Source: Neolentinus lepideus HHB14362 ss-1
Lineage: Eukaryota > Basidiomycota > Agaricomycetes > Gloeophyllales > Gloeophyllaceae
Length of the DNA: 10,033 nucleotides
Assembly: GCA_001632425.1 (NCBI GenBank)
Contig: KV425613.1
Coordinates: 56,112 to 66,144, forward strand
Direction of reading: 5' to 3'
Shown: piece by piece, positions 1 to 7,482 of the stretch
Layout of the letters: every line of letters starts with the position of its first letter
Numbering within the stretch: position 1 is the stretch's first letter
The notes under the pieces: generated by a model
Told to the model about the DNA's origin: nothing
What the model saw: the letters and a program-made list of their open reading frames with translations, nothing else
Databases searched by the model: none
Position numbers and translations under genes: made by a program

Positions 1-212
1 AGACAGATTACACACCTGAGTCAAGCTCTATAAGTTGGATGAAGAAGAGCTTGACTCTGAATGCGTTTTAGGGAGTAATGTGGCATGGGAAAGATGCGAG
101 AAGAATATGGAAACATCGAAATGAAAATAGGACACAACAGGTCCGAGTCAAAGAAGGACAGAGAAACACATACTAAGGTGTCTTGATGTCCGAATAGGCA
201 CTAATGCCGACA
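1..212 (-). repeat. Partial LTR of a copia-type element (element D), cut by window edge
   Basis: This is the same sequence as 3890-4101, the LTR of element C. By eye I count nine substitutions and one single-base indel over about 211 bases. On the minus strand it begins TGTCGGCATTAGTGCC, a typical TG start with a short terminal inverted repeat. It abuts reverse transcriptase coding sequence directly at 212/213. Its remaining ~80 bases lie left of position 1. It is either the 5' LTR of another copy inserted into element C, which I prefer because the junction is exactly at the LTR edge inside a codon, or C's own 3' LTR after loss of everything between. A copy of the LTR's TATA-like motif lies near 36-42. 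Confidence 0.85.
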
Positions 213-2428
213 TAAACATCCTCCTCCAATGTCCCATTGAGATATGCAGTCGAGATATTGACGCTCTCAAGCTCCAAATCCTCTAAAGCAGCTAAGGTGA
301 GAATGGTGTGCAGAGAGGCCCACTTGGGTGTAGGGGCGAAGGGCTCATTGTAATCGAAGCCAGGGTGCTGTGAGAAACCCTTTGCGACTAAGCGACCCTT
401 GTAGTGCTCAATAGAGCCATCCGCATTGTGCTTCACCTTGAAGACCCAGCGACTCCCAATAGCCTTGTGACCCGGAGGACACTCAACCAGCTCAAACGTC
501 CCATTCTCGACAAGAGACTGGATCTCATCCTGAGCAGCTTTCAACCATTGCTGGTGCTCCTCCTCTGGACGCTGCATCACCTCGCGGAAGGTATGCACTT
601 CACTGGTATGCTCCTCGCCCTTGAATGCAGTCTGGACAACCACCTCAAAGGTGTAGTCCAAAGTGTCCTCCCAAGACCAATACTCGATAGTCTGACCAGC
701 AAAGACATAGTCCATACCAGGTGACATAGCACTAGCCAAGTCACCCTCGTCCTTCACATACCCTGATCTGATATTGAGCTCATCCTCTTCCACATCATTG
801 TCTGGAGGATGGAACTCATTGGGAGGGGCTGGAGAGGGTGTAGGCAGTTTGAGCAGGTCAGGAGAGTCAGAGGCACGAGATGGGGCAGCAGGAGACACTC
901 TAGCACCAGGAGGAGTTAGATTTCGACATTGAAGGGCAGTCTCATTGAGAGAGCCCTGCTGGCGTGTTGAGCAAATAGAGCATCGAGGAGGTGGATTAGC
1001 CAGAGGTTCAATGTTTGGTGGGGGTCCAGGAGGCAGAATAGGCTCTGGAGAAGGAGAAGGAGGTGGAGCAATAGCTGGAGGTGGATGGGGTGGATCATCA
1101 TCATCATCATCTCCCCCCTGATCTGGTACATCCAAAGGAAGCTCATCATCTCCCCCCTGATCAGGGACGTCGACAGAGCTAAGAGGATCACCAAAAGGGT
1201 TGATGTCGTGAGTGTTACCAGGAAAGCAGCATTCATTGAAGACAGCATTAGAACTATTGAAGAACTTGCACTCTGCAGGATCCCAGAATGTCCAAGCACG
1301 AGTACCAGAGGCATAGCCAACAAAGATACACTTGCGAGTGTGAGGCTGAAGTGCCTTGCGCTGCTTCTTGCATATAAGGACATAAGCGAGCGAACCAAAG
1401 ACCCAGAAGTAAGAGACATTGGGTTTCTTCCCCTTCTTCCACAAAGAATAGGGAATCGCACCAGAGAGAGCAGAGCGAGGGATGCAATTATGGACATGGA
1501 CAAAACAGCGAACAGCATAAGTCCAGAACGACACAGGGAGCTTAGCCTCGAAGAGCATAGCAGTAACAGCTGCCTGGATAGTCTGGTTAGCATGCTCAGC
1601 AATCCCATTCTGATAAAGCTCATCCATCTCAGTGTGCTTGTGCACAATACCCTCCTGACGACAGAACTCATCCCAATCCTTCCCAACATACTCACCACCC
1701 TTATCATCCATCGAAGACTTGATCTTCATCCCAAGCTCAGTCTCCACCTGCACCTTAAAGACCTTAAACACAGGAAAGGCATCACTCTTATGCTTAAGAA
1801 AAGCGATAGTGAAGTAGCAAGTATGGGCATCAATGAAGGTGATCCAGTAGCGATAGCCTTCAATCGAAGCAACAGGGAGTGGACCCTTCAAGTCAGAGAC
1901 AACGAAATCAAGCAGAGCTGAGGGACACATAGCATGCTGAGGAACATCATGACGATGCTGCTTGCCAGCGATGCAGGGCTCACAGATAGGATCCGGAACA
2001 CTGCTAGAGCGAATGACTAGACCTTGCACAAGCTGCTTCTGCTTCATGCACTGAAGATAGTCGAGGTTGACATGGGACAAGCAACGATGCCAAAGCGCCA
2101 AGTCCAGAGGACAAGCATCAGCGAGCGACCCACTCTGCAATGGGGAAACCAGTGTATGACCATTCAAGTATCCAGTATTGCAATCATTGACAGACACAGT
2201 GAAGACAAGCTTACTGTGTAAGTAGAACAACGCTAAAGCATCCTGGATCACGCAGCAATAGCCCTTAGTCTTAGTCAGATGGTAGACAGACAATAGATTA
2301 GATCCAAGCTGAGGAACATGAAGAACGTCGTGGAGTACAACTACAGGCACCTTAGACTCTCCCAGAACTGGCTCAAACATCACAGACCCCATCCCAGCAG
2401 TATAGATGATAGTATCATTTGCAAGCAA
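173..2428 (-). pseudogene. pol of element C: protease end, integrase, linker, truncated reverse transcriptase
   Basis: An open frame of 751 codons whose ATG at 2428 is incidental: it is the out-of-frame continuation of the gag-protease frame. Order: protease remainder (residues ~1-90); pre-integrase zinc-binding region with H114, H119, C149, C152; integrase core with D179, D242 and E278, where 35 residues separate the last two (D,D-35-E); an Asp/Pro-rich linker (~415-545) containing a tandem 13-residue duplication; and the reverse transcriptase N-terminal part (~610-740). The usual first catalytic aspartate, present in A (SVDI) and B (SVDIS), is Asn at residue 724. Residues after ~739 (from 212 down) are LTR translation. 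Several conserved Arg are His, Cys or Gln, consistent with CpG decay. The frame would not yield an active polymerase. Confidence 0.9.
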
Positions 2429-3431
2429 ACCAATGTCGATGAGGCATCATGTGTGAAGTAGCACCTGTGTCGGTGTTCCAGTTAGCAGCTGCCAGCGAAG
2501 AGAGCCAAGATGAGCGATCAGAAGCAGATAGAGTGACACTTGCTTTACCAGCATACTCCGCAATGTTAGCAGAGGCCTCCACATCCTCAGACGCCTCCTG
2601 CGTGGTCTGAGCCTTCTTCTCCCCTCCCCTACGCTCCTTGCGATGATCAGCGGTCTTCGCCTTCTGTGCCTTCACAGCATTCTCCTTGAAGTTACAACTG
2701 GCCTCTGTATGACGCTCCCAGTCACAGAACGAGCAGTGTATGCCCTGCGAGGGAGTAGACGTAGTACCAGCAGCCATAGCCAGAGAAGGCGAAGAGTCGA
2801 CATTGCAAGCAAAGCGCTGAGACTCTTCATTCTGGAATGCAGACTGGAGCTTGGAGAGGTCGAGAGAGTCGAGTAGGAGTAAGGAGGATATGAAGTTGTT
2901 GTATTCAGAAGGGAGGGTACGAATGAGAGCCATAGAGGCGAGGTCATTGTCGAGGGAGTCGATAGTGAAGTCCCTGGGGTGCAGCGCATGAATGTCTTGC
3001 ATGGCCTTGTCCGCTCTGGCCATAAGAGAGGCGAGGGACTCTCCCGCAAGCTTGCGAAGCCCCAGGAGCGCATCATAAGCATTGAAATGCATACCTGGCT
3101 TCTGCTGAACATGGACCTCCTTCAACTTCAACCACATCTTCGCAGGATCGTTCTTAACATCCTTCACATGCACCTTCTGTCCATCCTCAACTGCCAACCA
3201 TATCTGACCACTAGCCTGACCCTTGCACTTCTCCCAGTCTTGTACCTCCTTCCTTTCCTCCGTCGTTGGGTTTGCAGCATCTACAGGTAGCAGAGCAGCC
3301 ATAGGATCATCTGTGACATCCCAGAGATTGAGAGTCTTCAAGTAGGCCTCCATATCATCAGCCCAGGACCCATAGTTGCGCTCCCCAAGAGCTGGGAATG
3401 GACGCTTGGTGGTAGGAGTGGTTGTGGACAT
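2415..3431 (-). pseudogene. gag and protease start of element C
   Basis: The frame is open from 3611, but I choose the ATG at 3431 (MSTTTPTT...) because it precedes the conserved gag start with FPALGERNYGSW about ten residues in; the upstream 60 residues look like translated leader. From this start the product is 338 residues: a copia gag domain of the UBN2/DUF4219 type (~10-205), a CCHC zinc knuckle CSFC..H..C at ~233-246 for RNA binding, a Lys/Arg-rich stretch, and the aspartic protease motif DTGA at ~321. The frame ends early at TGA (2415). Compared with element B, about 11 residues after the conserved WF are missing and the sequence resumes in another frame, consistent with a deletion of about 31 bases near 2425-2430. 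Gag itself looks intact; the protease does not. Confidence 0.85.
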
Positions 3432-3797
3432 GGCAACGGCGATGATGGAGGGTGATAAGGCAGCGACAACAGTGATGAGGGTGTAGAACGAGAGTATGGA
3501 GCAGTAGAGACCAGTCTGAGACCAGATGAGCAAGTTCAGAGGTAGAGATGAAGCTGGAGAGCGAGTAGATGGTCGAAATGGGCCAAGGAGCGATTCTGAG
3601 CGTAATCGCACAGCGAAAAAATGTAGGACAGCGGCAGGAAGCTGGGATCGATGTCGTAGGGTCTGGATGGACCACTAGAGTAGACAGAAAGTCGAAATGG
3701 AGATGGATGGCAGATGGATGGATCCAGATGAGGTTGGATGTACCTCTAGAGCGCAGATGACGAGCTAAAAGTGCGATTTTGGAGACCCTAAAGCATT
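3432..3797 (-). other. Untranslated leader of element C between primer-binding site and gag
   Basis: About 366 bases with no convincing gene. It holds short GATG-rich repeats (agatggatggc followed by agatggatgga near 3701-3722). Part of it is open in the gag frame (from 3611), but the translation has no resemblance to gag. RNA packaging signals would be expected in such a leader, but I cannot identify one. Confidence 0.6.
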
Positions 3798-3809
3798 GGG
3801 CTCATAACC
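3798..3809 (-). promoter_or_regulatory. Primer-binding site of element C, half initiator tRNA-Met type
   Basis: On plus the bases read GGGCTCATAACC, with extended similarity upstream (AGCATTGGGCTCATAACC). This is the anticodon stem-loop of eukaryotic initiator tRNA-Met, with the CAT anticodon in the middle. On the sense strand the site therefore pairs with the internal part of that tRNA and not with its CCA end. It sits immediately after the LTR end at 3810. Known parallels are Drosophila copia and yeast Ty5, which are primed by a cleaved 5' half of this tRNA. The same motif in the same position in element B supports the call. Confidence 0.85.
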
Positions 3810-4101
3810 TATCAAGCTGGAAGGCTGTAGGTCTCACAATGCACACCAGGAAGCCTGGGTCAAGCTATATAAGTTGGATATATACACTACAGACAGATTA
3901 CACACCTGAGTCAAGCTCTATAAGTTGGATGAAGAAGAGCTTGACTCTGAATGTGTTTTAGGGAGTAATGTGGCATGGGAAAGACACGAGAAGAATAAGG
4001 AAACATCAAATGCAAATAGGACACAACAGGTCCGAGTCAAAGAAGGACAGAGAAACACATACTAGGGTGTCTGGATGTCTGAATAGGCACTAATGCCAAC
4101 A
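3810..4101 (-). repeat. 5' LTR of element C (292 bp)
   Basis: The sense start is TGTTGGCATTAGTGCC at 4101 and the end is TTGATA at 3810, directly followed by the primer-binding site. The start matches the edge of the LTR at 212. The end should read like CCAACA/CCGACA for a good terminal inverted repeat but is degenerate. The LTR contains a duplicated segment with TATA-like motifs (3855-3930). The flank at 4102-4106 (ccaga) should be one half of a 5-bp target duplication; the other half would lie left of the window. Confidence 0.87.
3855..3930 (-). promoter_or_regulatory. Duplicated TATA-like segment in the LTR of element C
   Basis: A segment of about 26 bases occurs twice, beginning near 3855 and 3906, 51 bases apart and with two mismatches. 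Each copy carries a TATA-like motif on the sense strand: CTTATATAG (3873-3865) and CTTATAG (3924-3918). LTR promoters normally sit in the U3 part, so one or both may set the start of the element transcript. Promoter activity is inferred from sequence only. The second copy is preserved in the LTR at 1-212. Confidence 0.5.
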
Positions 4102-5604
4102 CCAGACACTGTGTTCACATACCAGCCTCTGAAAACCCAACTTGACCAACACCTCATTCAACTTCTCATGCCAACATCGGCCAGCCTGCTTTAAGCCATA
4201 AAGCGACTTTTGCAGTCTCCAGACTCACTCAGGTGTCTTCTCTTCAAAGCCCTCAGGCTGACACATATACACCTCCTCCTTGAGTTCCCCATTGAGGTAT
4301 GCACTGGAGATATCAACACTCTCCAGTTCCAAGTCGTCTAGAGCTGCTAGAGTGAGGATAGCGCGAATAGAAGCCCACTTCGGTGTAGGGGCAAAGGTTT
4401 CATTGTAATCAAAGCCAGGGCGCTGTGAAAAGCCCTTGGCAACTAGACGGCCCTTGTAGTGCTCAATAGATCCATCAGCATTGTGCTTGACTCTGAAGAC
4501 CCAGCAACTGCCAATAGCTTTGCGACCTGGAGGAAGCTCTACAAGCTCAAATACCTCATTGTCCACTAAGGCCTGGATCTCATCTTGGGCTGCCTTGTGC
4601 CAGTGCTCTCTCTTCTCAGCTGGATGCTTCATCACCTCTGCAAATGTCTGAGGCTCTCCATGGTGCTCCTGTTGCACTTGGCAGACTGAGTGAAAAGCAT
4701 AGTCTAGGGCTTCATCATAGTCCAGGTAATCTGTGGTCTGGCCAGTATAGACATGGTTGAGCCCTTCCATGATCATAGCTGCACCGCATTGAGCTTTGTC
4801 AAGTAAGAGGGGGTCTGGACTAGCAGAGCGATCACTAAAGTGTTCTGGACCAGGGCTGGGAGGAGCGCTTTGAGGCACTTTCATAGGACTTGATGTAGGA
4901 GCAATAAGATTGAGAGGATCTGGTGAAGCTGAGTGAGATTCAGGATCTGGAGTTGGTGAAGGCTGAATTTTCACAGTGATGTGAGGAGCTGATGGTTGGC
5001 GCAATGGGGGCTCTCTAAGTGAGCCTTGGAAGCGACTACTGTGAGGTGGAAGCTGTCTCTGTGGAATTGGAGCTGGTGTAGGCTTTCTAGAAGCTGGTGG
5101 TGGTTGTAAAGGCGCCTGAGGCACTGCAGGTGGAGCTGGTGGATCATCGTCATCAGAGTCATCTCCCCCCTGATCTGGCAGCGGTCCAGTGAGGTGATCA
5201 GGTGTAGGAGGCTCTTCATCTTCCACATGAGGGATGTCCACATCAGCCAGAGGCAAACGAAAGACATTGATGGACTTGGAGTTGCCTGGAAAGCAGCGTT
5301 CATCGAAAACAGCATTGCTGCTAATATAAATCTTCTGGGTCACTGGGTCCCAGAACTCCCAAGCCTTAGCTTCTCTCGCATAACCAACAAAGATGCATTT
5401 GTGAGTATGAGGCTGAAGAGCCTTCCTCTAGTCCTTTCTGATCAACACATAGGTCAAACACCCAAAAATGCGAAAATAGGACACATCTGGTTTGGTCTTG
5501 TTGCCTTTCCATGCAGTGAATGGTATCCCACTGCTTAAAGCAGCTGTAGGCATAGAATTGCGCGTCCTAACAAAGGTGCTGACAGCGCGAGCCCAGAAGG
5601 ATGG
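4102..5604 (-). pseudogene. pol 3' half of element B: integrase end, linker, reverse transcriptase
   Basis: Reading from 5604 downwards the sequence encodes the integrase C-terminal part (FWARAV..., VSYFRIFGCLTYVL, WEFWDP, SSNAVFDERCFPGN), a Pro/Asp-rich linker with PDQGGDD, and reverse transcriptase (GSCWVFRVKHNADGS, KGRLVAKGFSQRPG, SVDISSAYLNG, KSLYGLKQAG, ending at CEHSVW). The first reverse transcriptase aspartate is present here. Two in-frame stops break it: TAG at 5428-5430, where A and C have the Gln of KKQRKALQ (a C to T change), and TGA at 4225-4227 after EKTPE. Between the stops the frame is open, with a 372-codon reading from the ATG at 5343. Reverse transcriptase is cut at 4101/4102 by the LTR of element C, before the YVDD-type box. 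Confidence 0.88.
5600..5604. repeat. Target-site duplication, left copy (gatgg)
   Basis: The five bases gatgg directly before the solo LTR are repeated exactly at 5812-5816. Five bases is the usual duplication length for copia-type integrases. Confidence 0.88.
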
Positions 5605-5811
5605 TGTTAGGATTGTATTGTATCAGACACATTTCAGTAGCCACAGTAGCCAAATAGGTACAAACAATTTCGCACTTTTGGTAGCTAGTGCCACTGGATG
5701 TACTTTCCTTAGTCCATTGCTTTATACTAGCCTCTGGTTTGTGTCTGTGTCTGTGTCTGAGCTCAGGGCATCTCTGGTGTCCTATCTACCCTATATCTGC
5801 TGCTGCTGACA
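5605..5811. mobile_element. Solo LTR, 207 bp, inserted in element B integrase
   Basis: The segment begins TGTTAG and ends CTGACA, so it has TG...CA ends and a six-base terminal inverted repeat with one mismatch. It is flanked by the exact duplication gatgg. Removing it and one duplication copy leaves the integrase frame continuous from KLPPS into FWAR, where element C reads KLPVSFW, so both edges are fixed by the host gene. It contains no coding domain. Inside are three gtgtct units (5741-5758), four ctg units (5797-5808) and a TATAAAG motif on minus (5726-5720). Orientation is uncertain: the plus start TGTTAGGATTG resembles the sense start of the LTR of element B, whereas the TATA motif favours minus. 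Solo LTRs usually form by recombination between the two LTRs of one insertion. Confidence 0.88.
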
Positions 5812-5816
5812 GATGG
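5812..5816. repeat. Target-site duplication, right copy (gatgg)
   Basis: Exact repeat of 5600-5604 immediately after the solo LTR. It overlaps the codons for Pro-Ser of the interrupted integrase. Confidence 0.88.
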
Positions 5817-7115
5817 AGGGAGCTTAGCTTGGTGAAGTATAGTGGTAGCCCCCTCTGCAATAGTGCGATTAGCTCGCTCTGCCACTCCATTCTGATGTGG
5901 CTCATCAGTCTCTGTGTGTTGGCACTGAATACCATGTTCTGCACAAAAAGCGTCAAAGGCTTTGCTCTTGTACTCCCCTCCCTTGTCATCACACAGAATG
6001 ATGATCTTGCACCCAGTTGCATTCTCTGCATATGCTTTGAATGTTTTGAAGGCATCCAGTGCTTCACTCTTCTGATGCAGGAACATAACAGCCCAGAAAC
6101 GTGAAGCATCATCTACAAACACAATCCAGTAGAGATAGCCTTCTGGAGTTGCAGTAGGCATAGGACCCTTAAGATCTGTGTGCACTAGAGCGAGTCTGTG
6201 CTGCTTTCTGGAGGCAGTCTTGGGGACATTGTGCCTGTGCATCTTGCCTGCAAGACAAGGCTCGCATATCGGGTCTGGTGAAGCAGTTGACCGAATGGTA
6301 AGGCCAGCAACTAGCTGCTTGGAGACTACTTGACGCAAGTCATCCAGATTGGTGTGGGAGCAGCGCTTGTGCCATAAGTCCAAGTCCAAGGGCAGTGTGC
6401 TGAGCGCAGAATGAGCAGAATGCAATGATGGGACAGTTCTGCCTTCGAGGTAGCCTGTGTTTGCATCATTGACTTTGGCCTGGAACTGCAATGTGCCATT
6501 GAGATAGAACTTCGCATGGATGTCTTGAATTTCGCATAGGAAACCCTTCTGCCATGTGAGATGGAAGACTGACAGGAGATTGGAGCCAAGGTCTGGGACA
6601 TGAAGAACATCATGGAAGAGGACTGGGTTGGACGCTTTGCCATCAATAAGAGGGTGAAACTTGACTGATCCTAATCCAGCAGAATAGATAATCTGGTGGT
6701 TGGCTAAGCGAATGGGAATACGATGAGGAGAGTAAGATTGAAACCAATTGCGATGTGAAGTCATGTGTGCTGAAGCACCAGTGTCTGTGTTCCAGCAAGT
6801 GGCTGAGGATGTCTGGAGCCATGCAGTGCACTCAGAGGATGACAGGAGCGCTGCAGCATGCCCAGCAAACTCTTCAGAATCCCGAGACATAGTCTGCCTC
6901 CTACTGGGGCGCTTTGAAACATCCTTCTTTGCTCTAATACTGTCTCTCTCCTTCCTGTGACATGTGGCTTCAGTGTGGGATGCCTGGATACCACAGTAGG
7001 AGCAGAGAAGGTTGAATTTTGAAGAAAATGACTGGAACATAATGAAAGCAGCAGGACGACCAGGTGGGATGAGTGAAAGAACAATGAAGAGTGGCTCAGT
7101 GGCACACAACCACAA
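5812..7115 (-). pseudogene. gag remnant and pol 5' half of element B: zinc knuckle, protease, integrase
   Basis: Open from an ATG at 7115. Residues 1-37 have no gag similarity. Then come a zinc knuckle C38, C41, H47, C52 (one residue longer between the second Cys and the His than in element C), the aspartic protease motif DTGA at D111, the zinc-binding pre-integrase region (H249, H254, C284, C287), and the integrase core with D314, D377 and E413, again D,D-35-E. The catalytic residues look intact. The frame loses homology at KLPPS (~5812); the last ~15 residues to 5763 are translated solo LTR. The gag N-terminal domain is absent: only about 170 bases lie between primer-binding site and zinc knuckle, against about 1060 in element C. 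Confidence 0.88.
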
Positions 7116-7173
7116 AGGAGTGCAAGAACAGCGAAGGACTGGCAGATATGGGTGTCTGAAGATCTAGAGCCTT

Positions 7174-7185
7174 GGGCTCATAACC
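7174..7185 (-). promoter_or_regulatory. Primer-binding site of element B, half initiator tRNA-Met type
   Basis: On plus GGGCTCATAACC, extended as GCCTTGGGCTCATAACC (7169-7185), directly next to the LTR end TGTTGG at 7186. It equals the anticodon stem-loop of eukaryotic initiator tRNA-Met, so the sense strand would anneal to the 3' end of a tRNA cleaved just after the anticodon loop. No A- or B-box or cloverleaf surrounds it, so it is not a tRNA gene. Confidence 0.87.
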
Positions 7186-7276
7186 TGTTGGCTGTGGAAG
7201 ATACTAGCTTCAGACAACACCCAAGGGCTAAGTCAAACTGTGTCAAGACTGGGGGACACAGAGTGACTTAGGGAGC

Positions 7277-7285
7277 ATTTATATA
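7277..7285 (-). promoter_or_regulatory. TATA box candidate in LTR of element B
   Basis: The sense strand reads TATATAAAT, a near-consensus TATA box located in the LTR where the U3 promoter would be expected. No start site can be seen directly. Confidence 0.55.
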
Positions 7286-7341
7286 CTCTAGGATAGAAAG
7301 GGCATGAAGGGACAAAGACTGATGAAGGGAACATTGAAATA

Positions 7342-7385
7342 GAAAGAAGAACAAAGACAACAAAGACAACAAAGAGAAACAAAGG
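7342..7385. repeat. Short A-rich tandem repeat within LTR of element B
   Basis: Imperfect copies of a unit like acaaagaca follow one another (aacaaagacaacaaagacaa, then aaagagaaac and aaaggc). On the sense strand this is a pyrimidine-rich tract with regularly spaced TTTG. No function is evident. Confidence 0.55.
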
Positions 7386-7482
7386 CAGTGGCTCAGAACA
7401 AGGAAACTCAGCCTAGACTGTTCTGGATCATTCCATGAGCCACTCAGTCAACAAAGAGTGACCAAGTCATTCAATCCCAACA

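Larger units (their letters stand above)
213..4101 (-). mobile_element. Ty1/copia-type LTR retrotransposon, element C (3' end missing)
   Basis: In minus-strand order: 5' LTR (4101-3810), primer-binding site (3809-3798), leader, gag with zinc knuckle and protease start (3431-2415), then protease remainder, integrase, linker and the first part of reverse transcriptase (2428-213). Integrase before reverse transcriptase is the diagnostic copia order. The element starts inside the reverse transcriptase gene of element B. It is itself interrupted at 212/213, so the rest of reverse transcriptase, RNase H and the 3' LTR are not in view. A protease deletion, a changed reverse transcriptase aspartate and many CpG-decay changes make it a dead copy. 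It belongs to the same family as element A. Confidence 0.9.
4102..7482 (-). mobile_element. Ty1/copia-type LTR retrotransposon, element B (interrupted, 3' end missing)
   Basis: Sense order from high to low coordinates: LTR (7482-7186), primer-binding site (7185-7174), zinc knuckle and protease, integrase, a solo LTR insertion (5811-5605), integrase C-terminus, linker and reverse transcriptase to 4102, where element C is inserted. It sits inside the RNase H gene of element A. Its proteins are clearly related to A and C but diverged, and its LTR differs, so it is a separate family. It lacks the gag N-terminal domain and carries stops at 5428-5430 and 4225-4227. The flank at 7483-7487 (gagat) should be half of a target duplication. 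Confidence 0.9.
7186..7482 (-). repeat. 5' LTR of element B (297 bp)
   Basis: The sense start is TGTTGGGATTG at 7482 and the end is GCCAACA at 7186, giving a perfect six-base terminal inverted repeat TGTTGG/CCAACA. It lies between RNase H coding sequence of element A and the primer-binding site of B. It shares short motifs with the LTR of C (ttagggag, agagaaac) but is otherwise different. Confidence 0.9.

Noticed and set aside
916..1707. 263-codon minus frame overlapping pol of C
   Set aside because: Alternative frame of the integrase/linker coding region; the catalytic motifs lie in the 2428-173 frame.
1085..1921. 278-codon open frame on plus
   Set aside because: It is antisense to the integrase and linker of element C, has no recognisable domain, and its pattern follows from codon constraints on minus.
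3432..3611. 60-residue N-terminal extension of gag
   Set aside because: Hydrophobic low-homology translation of the leader; the conserved gag start follows the ATG at 3431.
5763..5811. C-terminal residues of the 450-codon frame as real protein
   Set aside because: They are a translation of the solo LTR; integrase homology ends at its edge.
7169..7190. Possible tRNA gene (initiator tRNA-Met-like bases)
   Set aside because: Only the anticodon arm matches, with no acceptor, D or T arms around it; it sits at the LTR edge as a primer-binding site.
7342..7385. CRISPR-like array
   Set aside because: Units of about nine bases without spacers inside an LTR; a simple tandem repeat in a eukaryotic element.
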